Source of the DNA: Symbiodinium natans
Taxonomy: Eukaryota; Sar; Dinophyceae; Suessiales; Symbiodiniaceae
Assembly (NCBI GenBank): GCA_905221605.1
Contig: CAJNDS010000902.1
Span: 206,766 to 270,765, forward strand
Reading direction: 5' to 3'
Length of the DNA stretch: 64,000 bases
Part shown: positions 20,048 to 30,775 of the stretch, piece by piece
How positions within the stretch are numbered: position 1 is the first letter of the stretch
Layout: each line of letters begins with the position of its first letter
The notes under the pieces: model-generated
Told to the model about the DNA's origin: nothing
The model's database searches: none
Seen by the model: the letters and a program-made list of their open reading frames with translations, nothing else
Position numbers and translations under genes: made by a program

Positions 20048-20431
20048 CTACATACTGCGCCAGGACGAAAGTTCGTCGCATCGGGCACTTATGCCAGCAT
20101 GTGCATGTAAACCTTCCTTCCCCATAGACTCCTCCACAAGGCGTGCCTCTGGGGCGCGGAGGATTGAATACTCCTCCGTCGGAACAAAAAAAGTTGAAAA
20201 CATCGCAGAAATTCCTCTGCTGGCCAGGCCAGGCAAAATGCACTTGCGTCCCCCGTCAACGAAAGACATGCAAGTGCGACAAGAGAGTCTTCCTCCTGAT
20301 GTACTAGTTACTAGACAAATGAAGCACACGGCCACGAGGCTTACTCCAAAAAGCACCCGAAAACTTGGCAACGAATTGAATGAAGATGAGCTTAAACTTA
20401 AACAATGAAGGGAAGAAAGAACCGTGCACAT
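20048..20431 (-). CDS. Hypothetical small protein with N-terminal hydrophobic segment
   Basis: An ORF of 127 codons. Residues about 24-46 contain FRVLFGVSLVAVCFICLVTS, a plausible signal anchor, followed by a Cys-containing segment. The rest shows no family motif. The opposite strand is also open over 20091-20408 (105 codons), so the coding strand is uncertain. The minus strand is preferred because of the hydrophobic segment and because its neighbours are minus-strand genes. It lies downstream of the RCC1-repeat gene and next to a MITE. Confidence 0.35.
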   Translation of the reverse strand: MCTVLSSLHCLSLSSSSFNSLPSFRVLFGVSLVAVCFICLVTSTSGGRLSCRTCMSFVDGGRKCILPGLASRGISAMFSTFFVPTEEYSILRAPEARLVEESMGKEGLHAHAGISARCDELSSWRSM

Positions 20432-20730
20432 CCAGAGTTAGGTGTCAGGGATGAGGTTTGCTGCATCTGTCGGACAAGAAGACCAATTTAAAAAGAGCGC
20501 ACGCAAGTTGCCACAGAACATTTACACAGGAGAAGGTGGTTTCAGCAGCATTTGAGATTTAAGCTGCCGAGGGTTTGACGGTACGCACCCCCCGTCCTTT
20601 TCGGATCTGCGCTTGGGTGCATGCACTTGCCGGAAAAGTTGACTCCAAAGCAGGCGACCTGACCACCTGTCCACACCGCACAGCATGAGTATGAAAAGTA
20701 TGAGCCCACTCAGACTGCCCAAGATGGTCC

Positions 20731-21834
20731 CTAATATGCTGGCACGTCACACTGCCCCTGTCCGTTCTCTCCAAAGCAGACGAGCTGACCATCTGCCCGC
20801 ACTGCACAGGTATGATATTCACCCGCTGCGACTGCCCAAACTGGCCCCAAATCTGCTGGTACGTCACACTGCCCCTGTTCGTTCTCTCCAAAGCAGACGA
20901 GCTGACCATCTGCCCGCACTGCACAGGTATAGTAATCGCCCGCTGAGACTGCCAAAACTGGTCCCAAATCTGCTGGCGCTCCCCAGTCCGACTTTTCGTA
21001 GTATCCAGTAAGTCCAAAGCAAACGAGCTGACCATCTGCCCGCACTGCACAAGTATGAGAGCTGCCTGCTGAGACTGCCAAAACTGGCCCCAAATCTGCT
21101 GGCACGTCACACTGCCCGTGTTTGTTGCTTCCAAAGCAAACGAGTTGACCAACTGCGCTCACTGCGCAAGTATGATCATTGCCTGCTGAGACTGCCCACA
21201 CTGGCCCCAAATCTGCTGGCACGTCACACTGCCCATGTTGGTTCTCTCCAAAGCAGACGAGCTGACCACCTGCCCGCACTGTACAAGTGTGATATTCACC
21301 CGCTGCGACTGCCCAAACTGGTCCCAGATCTGCTGGCACGTCACACTGCCCCTGTTCGTTATCTCCAAAGCAGACGAGCTGACTATCTGCCCGCACTGCA
21401 CAGGTATGCAAATCGCCTGCTGAGACTTCCAAAACTGGTCCCAAATCTGATGGTACGTCAGACAGCCCAAATGAGCAGGATCCAAAGCACACAAGCTGAC
21501 CATCTGCCCGCTGTGCATAGGTATGAAGAGCGCCCGCTGAGACTGCCAAAACTGGTCCCGCATGTTCGCTGAATGCACCGCAGGCTGACTTGCCTTTCTT
21601 CCTTCCGGAATGTGCCGAGAGTCTGGAAGGCCGAGCCCATCGGTGCATATTGCTGCACAAGCACCCGACACGATGAAGCCGTGGCCGCGCAAAACGTGTC
21701 TGACCCAGAGCCGGAGCGCAGCAGGAGCCAGGACGGATTGCAAGAAACGACCGGAAGGCAGCCCTTTGTGTCCAGAAAACTGCTTGAAGTGCCAGGCCAG
21801 CTTTCATGGCCCTTGAGAGATGGAAGGAAGACAT
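20731..21834 (-). CDS. RCC1-repeat (beta-propeller) protein
   Basis: A 367-residue ORF. After about 85 unrelated N-terminal residues it has seven near-identical repeats of about 39 residues of the type GPVLAVSAGDxHTCAVRADG followed by QLVCFGxNxxGQCDVPADL. This is the RCC1/ATS1 propeller pattern (HTCAV... CFG.N..GQ). RCC1 folds act as guanine exchange factors or scaffolds, and repeats of this style are common in HERC-like proteins, but no catalytic domain is present here. The frame stops at TAG 20731-20733, yet the same frame continues as a recognisable eighth repeat (GGQVACFGVNFSGKC) after a second stop at 20710-20712, to 20542. The C-terminal blade therefore looks decayed, and the gene may be truncated or a pseudogene. 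The high DNA identity among repeats indicates recent tandem expansion. Confidence 0.8.
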   Translation of the reverse strand: MSSFHLSRAMKAGLALQAVFWTQRAAFRSFLAIRPGSCCAPALGQTRFARPRLHRVGCLCSNMHRWARPSRLSAHSGRKKGKSACGAFSEHAGPVLAVSAGALHTYAQRADGQLVCFGSCSFGLSDVPSDLGPVLEVSAGDLHTCAVRADSQLVCFGDNEQGQCDVPADLGPVWAVAAGEYHTCTVRAGGQLVCFGENQHGQCDVPADLGPVWAVSAGNDHTCAVSAVGQLVCFGSNKHGQCDVPADLGPVLAVSAGSSHTCAVRADGQLVCFGLTGYYEKSDWGAPADLGPVLAVSAGDYYTCAVRADGQLVCFGENEQGQCDVPADLGPVWAVAAGEYHTCAVRADGQLVCFGENGQGQCDVPAY

Positions 21835-22144
21835 GCTCCAAAAGGGTGAAGCTGAAAGACCGGAATTCTATAATATGTGCCCGTAAATGGGGACCCCTTA
21901 TATGCCCTCATATACTTTATGAAACCCTCGGGACCCGTACTTCAGAACCCTTCAAAAGAGGTAGGGGACAAGTGACCGCGCAACTTCCCTCGGAAGCTAG
22001 AAAAGTAGTTCGTGCGATGCCGTGAGAAACGTTGTGGTCGATACGGCTTGAATCACCCTAAACCCTTAAACCCTAAACCCTGAACCCTTTTTGTCTGTGT
22101 GTGTGTGTCTGTGCTAAGGTCTAATACGACATCGCACACGTTTC

Positions 22145-22288
22145 ATGGGTAACGCAGTTTCTTTATTGGTCGGAGTTGCTGCTTTTCTCTTATGCTCACT
22201 CTGCCAAAATAGGCCGCTCTTCTGGCGCAAGAAATCTAAGAAACGCGATTCCAAGAAACGTGCGAAACCCACCATCAGCATGCCTTAA
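22145..22288 (+). CDS. Small ORF: predicted N-myristoylated, membrane-associated basic peptide
   Basis: A 47-codon ORF. It starts MGNAVS, matching the N-myristoylation consensus (Gly2 with Ser6), continues with a hydrophobic, Cys-containing stretch (LLVGVAAFLLCSLC) and ends with a basic tail (RKKSKKRDSKKRAKP). The design resembles a lipid-anchored peptide facing the cytosol. No family is recognised. Such a short ORF could be chance or the first exon of a longer gene. Confidence 0.35.
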   Translation: MGNAVSLLVGVAAFLLCSLCQNRPLFWRKKSKKRDSKKRAKPTISMP

Positions 22289-22985
22289 ACACGTGGCTTT
22301 TCCCACGCCAGTAAAGGTGCCGAGCTCCCTGGGTCCCTATTGAGAAACCAATGGCTTCCCTGAGTTTCACTTCCAGTTTCGGGGTTTGGGATTCAGGGGT
22401 ACCTCTTCGTGGGAATTCCGATAATGAGGATTGTTGCATGTTGCATTTTGGGTACACAAGCACCCACACAGCAAGAGTGTGCTGGCGCGGAGTCGCGCCA
22501 CCCATCTTAACTAAAGAGCCAAGGTCACTTATAGGTTTAGGAAGCAACCGAGATCTCAAAAATATCTTTCAAGGAATTGGGCAAGAGACTGTAGAGGCTG
22601 TAGGCGAAGAAGCCGCGCTCCACCCGCCATGCCAAACCTCGGCTACACGCTTGTCCCTTGGCCAAAGAAGGCATCTGGCCCCACCCCCTTCATTCAGCTC
22701 ATGTAGACGGCCCGTTGCGTACCCTAAATTCAAGGGTCCATATGATGACCGGCACTCAAATTTAAGCAACTTACCCCATGCAACCCAGCAAAGATCGGAT
22801 GCGGGGGAACCTGAGAATCTGCGGGGGGTTTCCGAGAATCAGGGGTGCCCTGTTTGGTGGGTTCAGGCTCAGGGACCAGGACGCAAGACCGGGCTCCTAG
22901 AATGACAGGAGTCTCTCTCATTTTGGGATATATTCGGGGGACCTCTACTACTTTGCGACCCTAGACCATGAACCGTAGACCCTAA
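22289..22985. other. Unassigned stretch
   Basis: Open frames exist on both strands (plus 22351-22905, minus 22275-22559), but I find no motif and no clearly splice-bounded exon. Codon patterns do not favour one strand. It is left unannotated. Confidence 0.35.
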
Positions 22986-23004
22986 GCCCTTATGCACTCC
23001 GCAC

Positions 23005-23620
23005 CTGGGGGGGCGGTTCGTACGGATTGTCGAAGAGGTTCTCCGGCAGCTGCGCCTGAGAAGTGGCTCCTAGATCCCAGCGCCCTAGGAAGACACTGTC
23101 TGTGGTTTAGGGTTGGTTTAGGGTTTAGGGTTTATAGGGTTTAGGGTTTAGGGTTTAGGGTTGAGGGTTGAGGGTTGAGGTTTGAGGGTTTGAGGGTTTG
23201 AGGGTTGAGGGTTGAGGGTTTGAGGGTTGAGGGTTGAGGGTTGAGGGTTCTTCAAAGTTCTCCAAACGCGCCTCTGGAACGCTGTCCTGGTCCCGGACGC
23301 TCTTTTCCAGCGCACTGTTCCTTCAACGGATACTTGCACGACACTACATGAAGAAGGTCATCTGCTGATGTGGTGTACACAAGCCGGTACAAAGGCCTGT
23401 TTGGGGTTCGGGCTCTCTGGGCTAGGGTGCTTGTGGGGTGTTCTTTGCCCTAAACCCCTCACATGAAAACCTAAACCCTAAAGCCCAAAGCCCTTTGGGG
23501 TTTAGGGCCCTCAGTCGACCCACTTTTAATCCATTGTCTCCTGTGCCGCAGCTTCTCATTCTCTGCTCGCAGAGCGGCAAGCTCCTCCCAGTGCCCCCAA
23601 CAAAAAAGGCCCCAAGGGTA
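23005..23620 (-). CDS. Unknown protein, three consecutive minus-strand exons (one coiled coil)
   Basis: Three islands separated by telomere-type repeats read cleanly on the minus strand. At about 23615-23525 the sequence HWEELAALRAENEKLRHRRQ is a leucine-zipper-like coiled coil. At about 23325-23250 it reads ALEKSVRDQDSVPEARLENF. At about 23115-23005 it reads FLGRWDLGATSQAQLPENLF followed by DNPYEPPPQ and a donor CAG|GTGCGG. Between them the sequence is mostly GGGTTTAG/GGGTTGA repeat. The peptides look genuinely coding (acidic and amphipathic, no stops), but I do not recognise the family, and whether all three belong to one gene is inference. Confidence 0.5.
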
Positions 23621-24124
23621 GCCTTGGAGTTTAGGGTTTGGGGTGGGTTTAGGGTTTTAGGGTTTAGGGTTTACCCTAAACCCTAAACCCTAAACCCTAA
23701 ACCCTAAACCCTAAACCCTAAACCCTAAACCCCATCATAATTGACAGAACTGACCATCAGACTCTGCACCACAACAGGGCAACGGGCTTGTATGGGAGTT
23801 TCCGATACCTTACTGGGGTCCTTTTGGAAGGGAATCCTACAAGTCGGGGGTCTAGTCCCCTAAACCCTATACCCTAAACCCTAAACCCTAAACCCTAAAC
23901 CGTTTCTTCGTAAACCCTCTTATCGGTATCATCAGCCACTCCTCCTGCACGGCTGACGAGGTCGTTGAGGCCACGGTCGACACTTCCGGGGATAGAGCCT
24001 CTCCCGCCTGCGTGACCGGGAGCCAGAAGGGGATTTCTGAAACCCCTAGAACCCTGAACCCTGGACCCCAAACCCTAAACCCTAAACCCTAAACCCTAAA
24101 CCCTAATGTGAGCCTGGAAGCCTA

Positions 24125-27100
24125 CTAGGCTCCCTTTCTGGCCTGCCTCGTCTTCCTCGCCTTGGTACGGAAGAACTTGGCCCAAAGCTGTCCACGGCTT
24201 TTCCTTTCAGAAGCGCAGCTTGCAGGTGACGCTTTCAGGGGTTTAGGGTTTAGGGTTTGGGGTTTAGGGTTTCGGGTTTGGGGTTTGGGGTTTAGACTTT
24301 GGAGTTTAGGGGTTCGAGTGGGCCTCTTGCTGTTTAGGGAATGTGCCCCCACCTGCCCACCATCACAGCGTTGTATCAGTTTGCCCGGCAAAGTTGACAA
24401 AGGGTCTCAATTTTGGCACAGCCCATGAGGACCCCCAACAATGCCCTTGAAACCTAAAACCCTGAAACGTTCATACTGCCAGTTCTCCATCCTCTGGTCC
24501 CGTTAGCCCTAAACCCTGAACCCTAAACCCTAAACCCGAAACCCGAAACCCGAAGCCTGCTATATGGCCCCCTTGCGGGACAGACGGGGCTCTACCTGAG
24601 GGACGGAGCCAGCGAAGCGCAGCAGCAGGTCATTGTGCCGCTTCGAAGGCCTCAAGGGTCTCGGGTTTAGGGTTTAGGGTTTAGGGTTTAGGGTTTAAGG
24701 TTTAGGGATTGGGGGGGCCTTCAGGGTTTGAGAGGCTCCGAGTTTAGGGTTTAGGTGGCTTTAGGGCTTCTGGGTTTTAGAGACTGAGGGCTTGGGGTCT
24801 GGAAGAACTAGGACAGGCAAGGGTTGGAAAAGCTGGGTCTGAGCATCAACGGGAATCACAATAACAGCCGCAGTTGTGAGGAACTAAGGACAAGTCACAA
24901 AACAAAACAAATGACCTCCACTGCACGCCCCTAAGCCCTAAACCCTAAACCCCAAGCCCAAAACCCACAACCCTAAACCCAAACAGAACCCAAACATAAC
25001 CAAAAAACAAAAAGGGGATTCCGTCTTCGAAGAGATGCAAGAGCTCCAGCTCTGGCGCGAGCGCCTCATCCATATCCCGACCTCAAAATGTACAGGCGGA
25101 TGAACAAACTGACCGCCACCACCCTAAATGACTGAATGCAATCGGGCTTCATGAAACTCTTCTCAAGATGCAGTACTCCACCATGGCACACTAAATCCTC
25201 AACCCTAAACCCTGAACCCTAAACCCTGACCCTAAACCGCGAACCCTAAACCCCAAACCCCTAAACCCTAAACCCCAAACCCAGAGCGCTGCAGGCCGAG
25301 GTGCTGTGGCGGCCACCGCAGGACTGCCAGTCCAGGCGCTGCGTGCGCCAGCGGAGCAGGGCCTGGATTTCGGGGTTTTGGGGTTTGGGGTTTAGGGTTT
25401 AGGGTTTGGGGTTTAAGGTTTAGGGTTTAGGGTTTAGGGTTTGGGGTTTAGGGTCTGGGGTTTAGGGTTCAGGGTCTGGGGTTTAGGGTCTGGGGTTTAG
25501 GGTTCAGGGTCTGGGGTTTAGGGGTTGTCGGGTGCACTTAAGGGGTATTCAGGGCTTACACGCTTCATCAGGGTTATAGGTTGTCGGGTGCATTTAAGGG
25601 GTATTCAGGGTTTATGGGCTTTATCAGCGTGATAAGGAGGATTTTTACGGTCTTTGGGGTTTAGAATGGTTTAGAGGGTTATAGGGGAGGAATTTTAGGG
25701 TCTTTGCGGTTTTGGAGGCTTTAAAGATTTTGAGGAACTACAGGGGCTTGCAGGTGCTTGTAGCCGCCTCTTTCCGACCCAACTAAATGCAGGGGTTGAG
25801 GGTTTAGGGTTCAGTGTTTAGGGTCTAGACTGCACCCGCCATAGAATGAGTGCCTTCCAAGTGGCCTGAAGGAGATGCTTCATCTTCTTCATCTTGACGG
25901 CAGAGCCTTCCTCCGTGAGGTAGCCAAGGCTTCCCTGGTCTTCCGGACGAATGAAAGCAACCTAGACATACACCCCAAAACCCTTAACCCCTAAACCCTG
26001 ACCCCTAAACCCTAAACCCTAAACCTAAATACCCTGAACCCCGAATCCCTTAGCCGCAACCCTGAAGCTTACTTCTTGAGGCTTCATGGGTTGTTCAAGT
26101 CGGGTTAGTCGTAAGGTAACCTATCTTACAACCTTAATTAGGGCACTTATAACCCTGCAATGACTACCCACGAACCTCCAAGTAACCCTAACTTCCGCAG
26201 CTTGAGGGTTGAGCTTTAACCGCCCAAAACACCCCAGACACGAAGGAGGAAGATAGCACCCTCAAACCACCGTAGACCCTAAACCCTAAACCCTACAACC
26301 CTAAGCCCGGAGCTGTTGGACTGCCACAAACATCCCAAGCTGCCCCTGGCGCCTCATCAAAGGTGCTGTGCCAGTAGCGCTGGAGCAGCGGCTTCAGCTG
26401 TGACACCAGGATCGACTGCTGGCCTCCCTCCTGCGAAGACCCTTAGGGTTTAGGGTTTAGGGTTTAGGGTTTAGGGTTTAGGGTTTAGGGTTTAGGGTTT
26501 AGGGTTTAGGGTTTAGGGTTTAGGGTTTAGGGTTTAGGGTCCAACTTGGGGGAAAGAACAAAGGACACATCCCCCTACCACCCCCGTTGGCAAGGGCGCT
26601 TGCTATCCAGCCCATGCGCGAAGGCTTGGGCGCTGCAGCTTCTTTTAAAAGCATTGTATAAGGTATCATAGTACAATATAACACAAGAGAATTATAGATG
26701 ATTGTGCCGGAGTTTCCCGCAGTGTGGGTTTCGGGCACGCGTTTGTCGGCGGAAGGGTTGTGCCAACTCTTGGAAGCCCGAAACTATCTGAGTTCGGAAG
26801 CACATCTCAACCTTCACACCCCAGGCATGGCCCCCGAAGCCCCAAGCGTAGGAAACAAGAAAAGCAAGGCACCGTTCATCTGCGGGGGCGAGCCCGTGCT
26901 CAGGCCCCAGCACTGTTTTCATGCTCCAAATTCACGGCTCCCTAAACCCTAAACCCTAAACCCTAAACCCTAAACCCTAAACCACAAAACAATGCATTCG
27001 GGAGAAATGACAGGTCTGCATTCAGCAGCCTCACATATGACGCCTTGCCTCCTGCACGGTGCCATGCTCACGCAGCACGCTGCAAAGCACCTCTCCGCTC

Positions 27101-28265
27101 TGGGTGGTGGGGAGTAAGGCTGCTAAGTCTAGTCTGCAGGCAACCAACACCCACGCTGCAAACCATAAGCTTGAAACGATACACCCTAAACCCTAAACCC
27201 TAAACCCTAAACCCTAAACCCTAAACCCTGAACCTTAAACCCTAAGCCCTGAACCCTGAACCCTGAACCCTGAACCCTAGACCCTCAACCTTAGACCTGC
27301 CTTGTAGAGAGAAGGCCAGCTCGCTGCACTGCCAGGCTTCGGGACCTTGGTGACGTCCCAGAATGACACCGAACTTTGCGGTTGGGGTACCCTAAACCCT
27401 AAACCCTAAACCCTTAACCCTAAACCCTAAACCCTAAACCCTAAACCCTAAACCCCCAAAACAAACCCTAAACCCAATGACTCCCCGGTGGAAGCTCAGA
27501 GAAAGACGAAGCTTCCCTTCCAGGTGCGACCTGGAGCCGCAAACCCGGGTTCGGACCTTTCCTCGTGCTCCACGTGTTGGCGCTGTCTTCCTAAACTCAA
27601 AGCCCTAAACCCTAAACCCTAGACCCTAGACCCTAAACACTAGACCCTAAACTAAACCCTAAACCCTAAACCCTAAACCCTGGCTCTAAGCCATGAAAAA
27701 ACTCAGCAGACAACTGGGGCGCTGGACCAGCACCACCGAGTCCTCCACCGCCACGATGGGGTTGTCGCCATCTTCGCTGTCAACGAGGCGCAGGACCTGG
27801 AGGGTTTAGGGTTTAGGGCTTAGGGCTTAGGGCTTAGGGTTTAGGGTTTAGGGTATAGGGTTTAGGGTTTAGGGTTTGGGGTTCAGGGTTTAGGGTTCAG
27901 GGAATGCCCTGAACCCCCAAAATTCTGGTGGGCTTTTAGGGTTTTGGGGTGGTGGGGTGTCGCGGTCTTGGGGTAGTAGGCTTTAGGGTTTTAGGGTCTG
28001 GGTTTTAGGGTGTTGGGGTTTGAGGGTCTTGGGGGTTTGGATTTGGGGATTTGAGGTTTTTTTGGGAATCTAGGGGTTAGCATTCTAGGGCTTAGGTGAA
28101 CCTTACACTCCCTCAACCCTAAACCCTAATTAAACCCTAAACCCCAAACCCTAAACCCTCGAAGCACCACTGGGGCCGGGACATCCCACAGAAGTGTGGT
28201 CGTGGCGGCGAGCGGCGACGTGTGGCCGAGCCCGAAGATGTCCAGGCGTGTGCTGTAGCGCTCCT
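24125..28265 (-). CDS. Large multi-exon protein of unknown family (exon chain)
   Basis: A series of unique islands, each open and splice-bounded on the minus strand. In transcription order they include ERYSTRLDIFGLGHTSPLAA (28265-28160), VLRLVDSEDGDNPIVAVEDS (27792-27720), EDSANTWSTRKGPNPGLRLQ with donor CAG|GTCGCA (27588-27529), SFWDVTKVPKPGSAASWPSL (27375-27305), LAALLPTTQSGEVLCSVLRE (27140-27065), ILVSQLKPLLQRYWHSTFDE (26420-26330), VAFIRPEDQGSLGYLTEEGS (25958-25840), ALLRWRTQRLDWQS (25360-25290), ALAPELELLHLFEDGIP (25080-25020), RPSKRHNDLLLRFAGSVPQ with donor CAG|GTAGAG (24655-24597), and a basic end QLWAKFFRTKARKTRQARKG with stop at 24125-24127. Introns are largely CCCTAAA or TTTAGGG repeat. 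The family is not recognised. Continuity as a single gene is inferred from order and strand; it may be two genes. Confidence 0.45.
26443..26540. repeat. TTTAGGG array (intronic)
   Basis: About fourteen perfect TTTAGGG units directly upstream, in minus-strand sense, of the exon at 26420-26330. They fill the 3' part of an intron up to a short acceptor region. Confidence 0.93.
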
Positions 28266-28280
28266 TTAGGGTTTTAGGGG

Positions 28281-28424
28281 TTAGAGTTTAGGGTTTAGGG
28301 TTTAGGGTTTTGGGTGCAGGGCTTAGGGTTTAGGGTTTAGGATTTAGGGTTTAGGGTTTAGGGTTTAGGGTTTAGGGTTTAGGGTCTAGGGTCTAGGGTT
28401 TAGGGTTTAGGGTTTAGGGTTTAG
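28281..28424. repeat. TTTAGGG array
   Basis: A heptamer array with a few TCTAGGG variants. It lies between the exon at 28265-28160 and the unique stretch containing the terminal exon at 28606-28793. Confidence 0.92.
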
Positions 28425-28605
28425 GCTGGTCATCTTTTAGGTGGTCATCTCTCGACCTCCTTTTCTAGCTGTTGTTCCGCCGGAGTGGCCCAGACATCGC
28501 AAGCAATAACACCAACTGTCGTCTTGGCTGCACTTAGCAGCGTAGCTACAAGTTTACCTTTTAGAAACCCAATACACCCAAAAAGGCTAAGGATCTAAAG
28601 TTACA

Positions 28606-28793
28606 CTAAAGCACCACAGAGAACTCTGAGGGGCGAGGCTCCTCGTATTTGCTCAGGAGTGTCTTCCATTGGATGCCACCGATTGCTGCAGAAGGAAAGC
28701 ATTGAAGCAGTTCAGACAACTGCTGTGCCACCTCGGCGTCGCGGCGCGTTGCGAAGCACTGATCCGGTAGGCGGGCTGTGGTGGGCTACCTCC
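28606..28793 (-). CDS. Terminal exon with LOTUS/OST-HTH-like segment (tentative)
   Basis: Minus-strand reading from about 28793 gives DQCFATRRDAEVAQQLSELL, then QCFPSAAIGGIQWKTLLSKY, EEPRPSEF, SVVL and a TAG stop at 28606-28608. The helix-rich pattern with FPSAAIGGIQWKTLLSKY loosely resembles LOTUS (OST-HTH) RNA-binding domains, but the match is by eye and weak. It is most likely the last exon of a minus-strand gene whose upstream exons lie at higher coordinates. Similarity searching would settle the domain. Confidence 0.45.
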
Positions 28794-29285
28794 TGCTCTA
28801 CGGGCCTGCTCTACTTGCTGGAGCTGTAGAGTTTAGAGTTTAGGCTTAGGGTTTAGGGTTTAGGGTTTCGGGCTAGGGTCCAGGGTGGTTTGGTCCAGTC
28901 ACTGTCGATGGTGTCTGGCAAGACAGGACGGTGCGCGCCATTGCGTGGGCCAAAATTTCTTCTGGTCTGCGCCTAGCTACAGGGAACCCTCAGGACCTCA
29001 GAAACAGTTCTGACGGAAGTCCCTGCGGGTGGTAGTAAAGTCCGAGCTTCTAAGTGCCTTGCAACGCCGAGGGTTCAGCAGCTCAAACAGATTTCAGGGG
29101 CCCTGACTCTGAGCCGATACAGGAACACAGGCACCACGCACTGCCTCGCCTGATTTCCTGGCGGCCTGTGGCACTGCGAGCTGCCCAAAAAGAGGCATTT
29201 TTTTGTAACGGCTGTGTGACCTGTTGCCTCGCACTGCACAGTCAGGTGATCCGTTCATTGGTATTCTCTACTTGCTCCGCCCTCA

Positions 29286-29400
29286 CCTGACAGGTAGTGG
29301 CGACGAGCATATCCACGCCGAGCTGTGGCCCCCAATGGGCAGGATGCAGGTCGATGCCACGAATCCAGCTGTCGACTCACGGGGGTGTCGCTTCGTGTCG
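29286..29400 (-). CDS. WD40-like exon
   Basis: The minus strand reads SWIRGIDLHPAHWGPQLGVD followed by MLVATTCQ and then the canonical donor CAG|GTGAGG. The pattern (W-x-R-x-hydrophobic, H-P, then a hydrophobic strand ending ATTC) fits one blade of a WD40 propeller. Neighbouring blades were not identified with confidence. The plus strand at 28902-29025 also gives a WD-like peptide (TVRAIAWAKISSGLRLATG), so the gene structure here is unresolved. Confidence 0.35.
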
Positions 29401-29924
29401 CCGATGTTTCCGGGCCCCGGCTTGCGGTTCCCAGTCAGCACACTGCGACTTGCGCAGCGCCGCCCGAACATTCCAGGCCGGTGGCTCCGGCCGCTTGGCA
29501 AGTGGCGCGTCGGGATGTTCTTCAGGACCCTAATCCCCAAACCCGAAACCAGAAACCCTACACCATAAACCGCTTCGTCGTGCTCCAAGTCATCAAGTGC
29601 TGATGCTGCGGGCCCAGAGGATGAGGACGAAGTTGACCTTCGGGCGCAACACGCGGTTGGTTTCAGATTGATCAGTAGCCCACCACTACATACCAAAGCC
29701 TCAAAACCCCGAAACGTTCAGCCAACCTCAACACTCCACACGCCCAAGAACTTCCGGTATGTGTGTATATATTTATTACATATACACATAAACATGTATA
29801 CACACACTCTCCAATAAATCAACATACGCCCTATCACACATAGCTAATGGCTCGGGTTCCCGAAATAGGGCGTCTCTACCTTCGACCCCCATGGGCTACC
29901 TTTAGGGGCCCTTTGTCAAAATCA

Positions 29925-30097
29925 CCTCAGCGGAGCTAAGGGTAGAACCTTAGGAATCCCCTAAACCCTAAACCCTAAACCCTAAACCCTAAACCCTAAA
30001 CCCTAAACCCTAAACCCTAAACCCTAAACCCTAAACCCTAAACCCTAAACCCTAAACCCTAAACCCTCAGCGAAGCTAAGGGTAGAACCTTAGGAAT
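29925..30097. repeat. Telomere-type array bracketed by a 33-bp direct repeat
   Basis: A 33-bp sequence beginning CCTCAGCGGAGCTAAGG occurs at 29925-29957 and again, with one substitution, at 30065-30097. The space between (29958-30064) is a pure CCCTAAA array of about fifteen units. The layout resembles a target-site duplication around inserted telomeric repeat. Confidence 0.85.
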
Positions 30098-30104
30098 GCT
30101 CTGC

Positions 30105-30775
30105 CCAAGTCACAGCCACGGCCCCGAGGACCATGGGCCAGTTCGCACAAGCTGCGACCAGCAGTAGCACGAGGACGGGCGCCTCTTAGGGGTTTAGGGC
30201 TTATGGTTTAGGGTTTAGGGTTTAGGGTTTGGGGTTTAGGGTCTAGGGTTTAGGGTTTAGGGCTGAGTGCGTCCCAAAAAAAAAAAACCTCCCCAGAAAC
30301 CCTACAGCCACATGAAGGTCTACCCACGGCACGGAGACACACATGCCATGGAACTATGAACTCTAGTCTCGCCTCATGGGCTTCCGACCTTGTCATGGAC
30401 ATCCCTAGCCCCGCTTATCCTGAATCCTAAACCCTAAACCCGAAACCCTAAACCCTAAACCCTAAACCTCAAACCGCAAAAGTACGAGTACAAGGCTTCG
30501 AGCCCCCATTACCTCAACAGGGTATAAGATCTGAGGGTATGGCTTGCCGGGCAACGGAGCCACAAAACCTTAAACCCAACCCCAAATCCCCAAACCTGGG
30601 GCAGGCTCAGGGTTTAAGGTTTAAGGTTTAGGGTTTAGGGTTTAGGGTTTGGGGTTTAGGGTTTAGGGTTTAGGGTTTAGGGCTCAACCCCAAACGCCAA
30701 TGGTTAGTCTCTGGGCAGCCTTCACGGCGGCCAGCGCCCAGGCTCCCAGTTGGCCCCCAGGCACCTGACACACTC
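30105..30775 (-). CDS. Membrane protein exons, family unknown
   Basis: Three minus-strand islands: PGGQLGAWALAAVKAAQRLT then IGVWG at 30773-30692, after an acceptor GTGTCAG; APLPGKPYPQILYPVE with donor GAG|GTAATG at about 30562-30514; and PVLVLLLVAACANWPMVLGA then VAVTWAE at about 30180-30105. The last is a strongly hydrophobic, membrane-spanning stretch. Introns contain TTTAGGG repeats. The peptides suggest a polytopic membrane protein, but I cannot assign a family. Confidence 0.45.
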
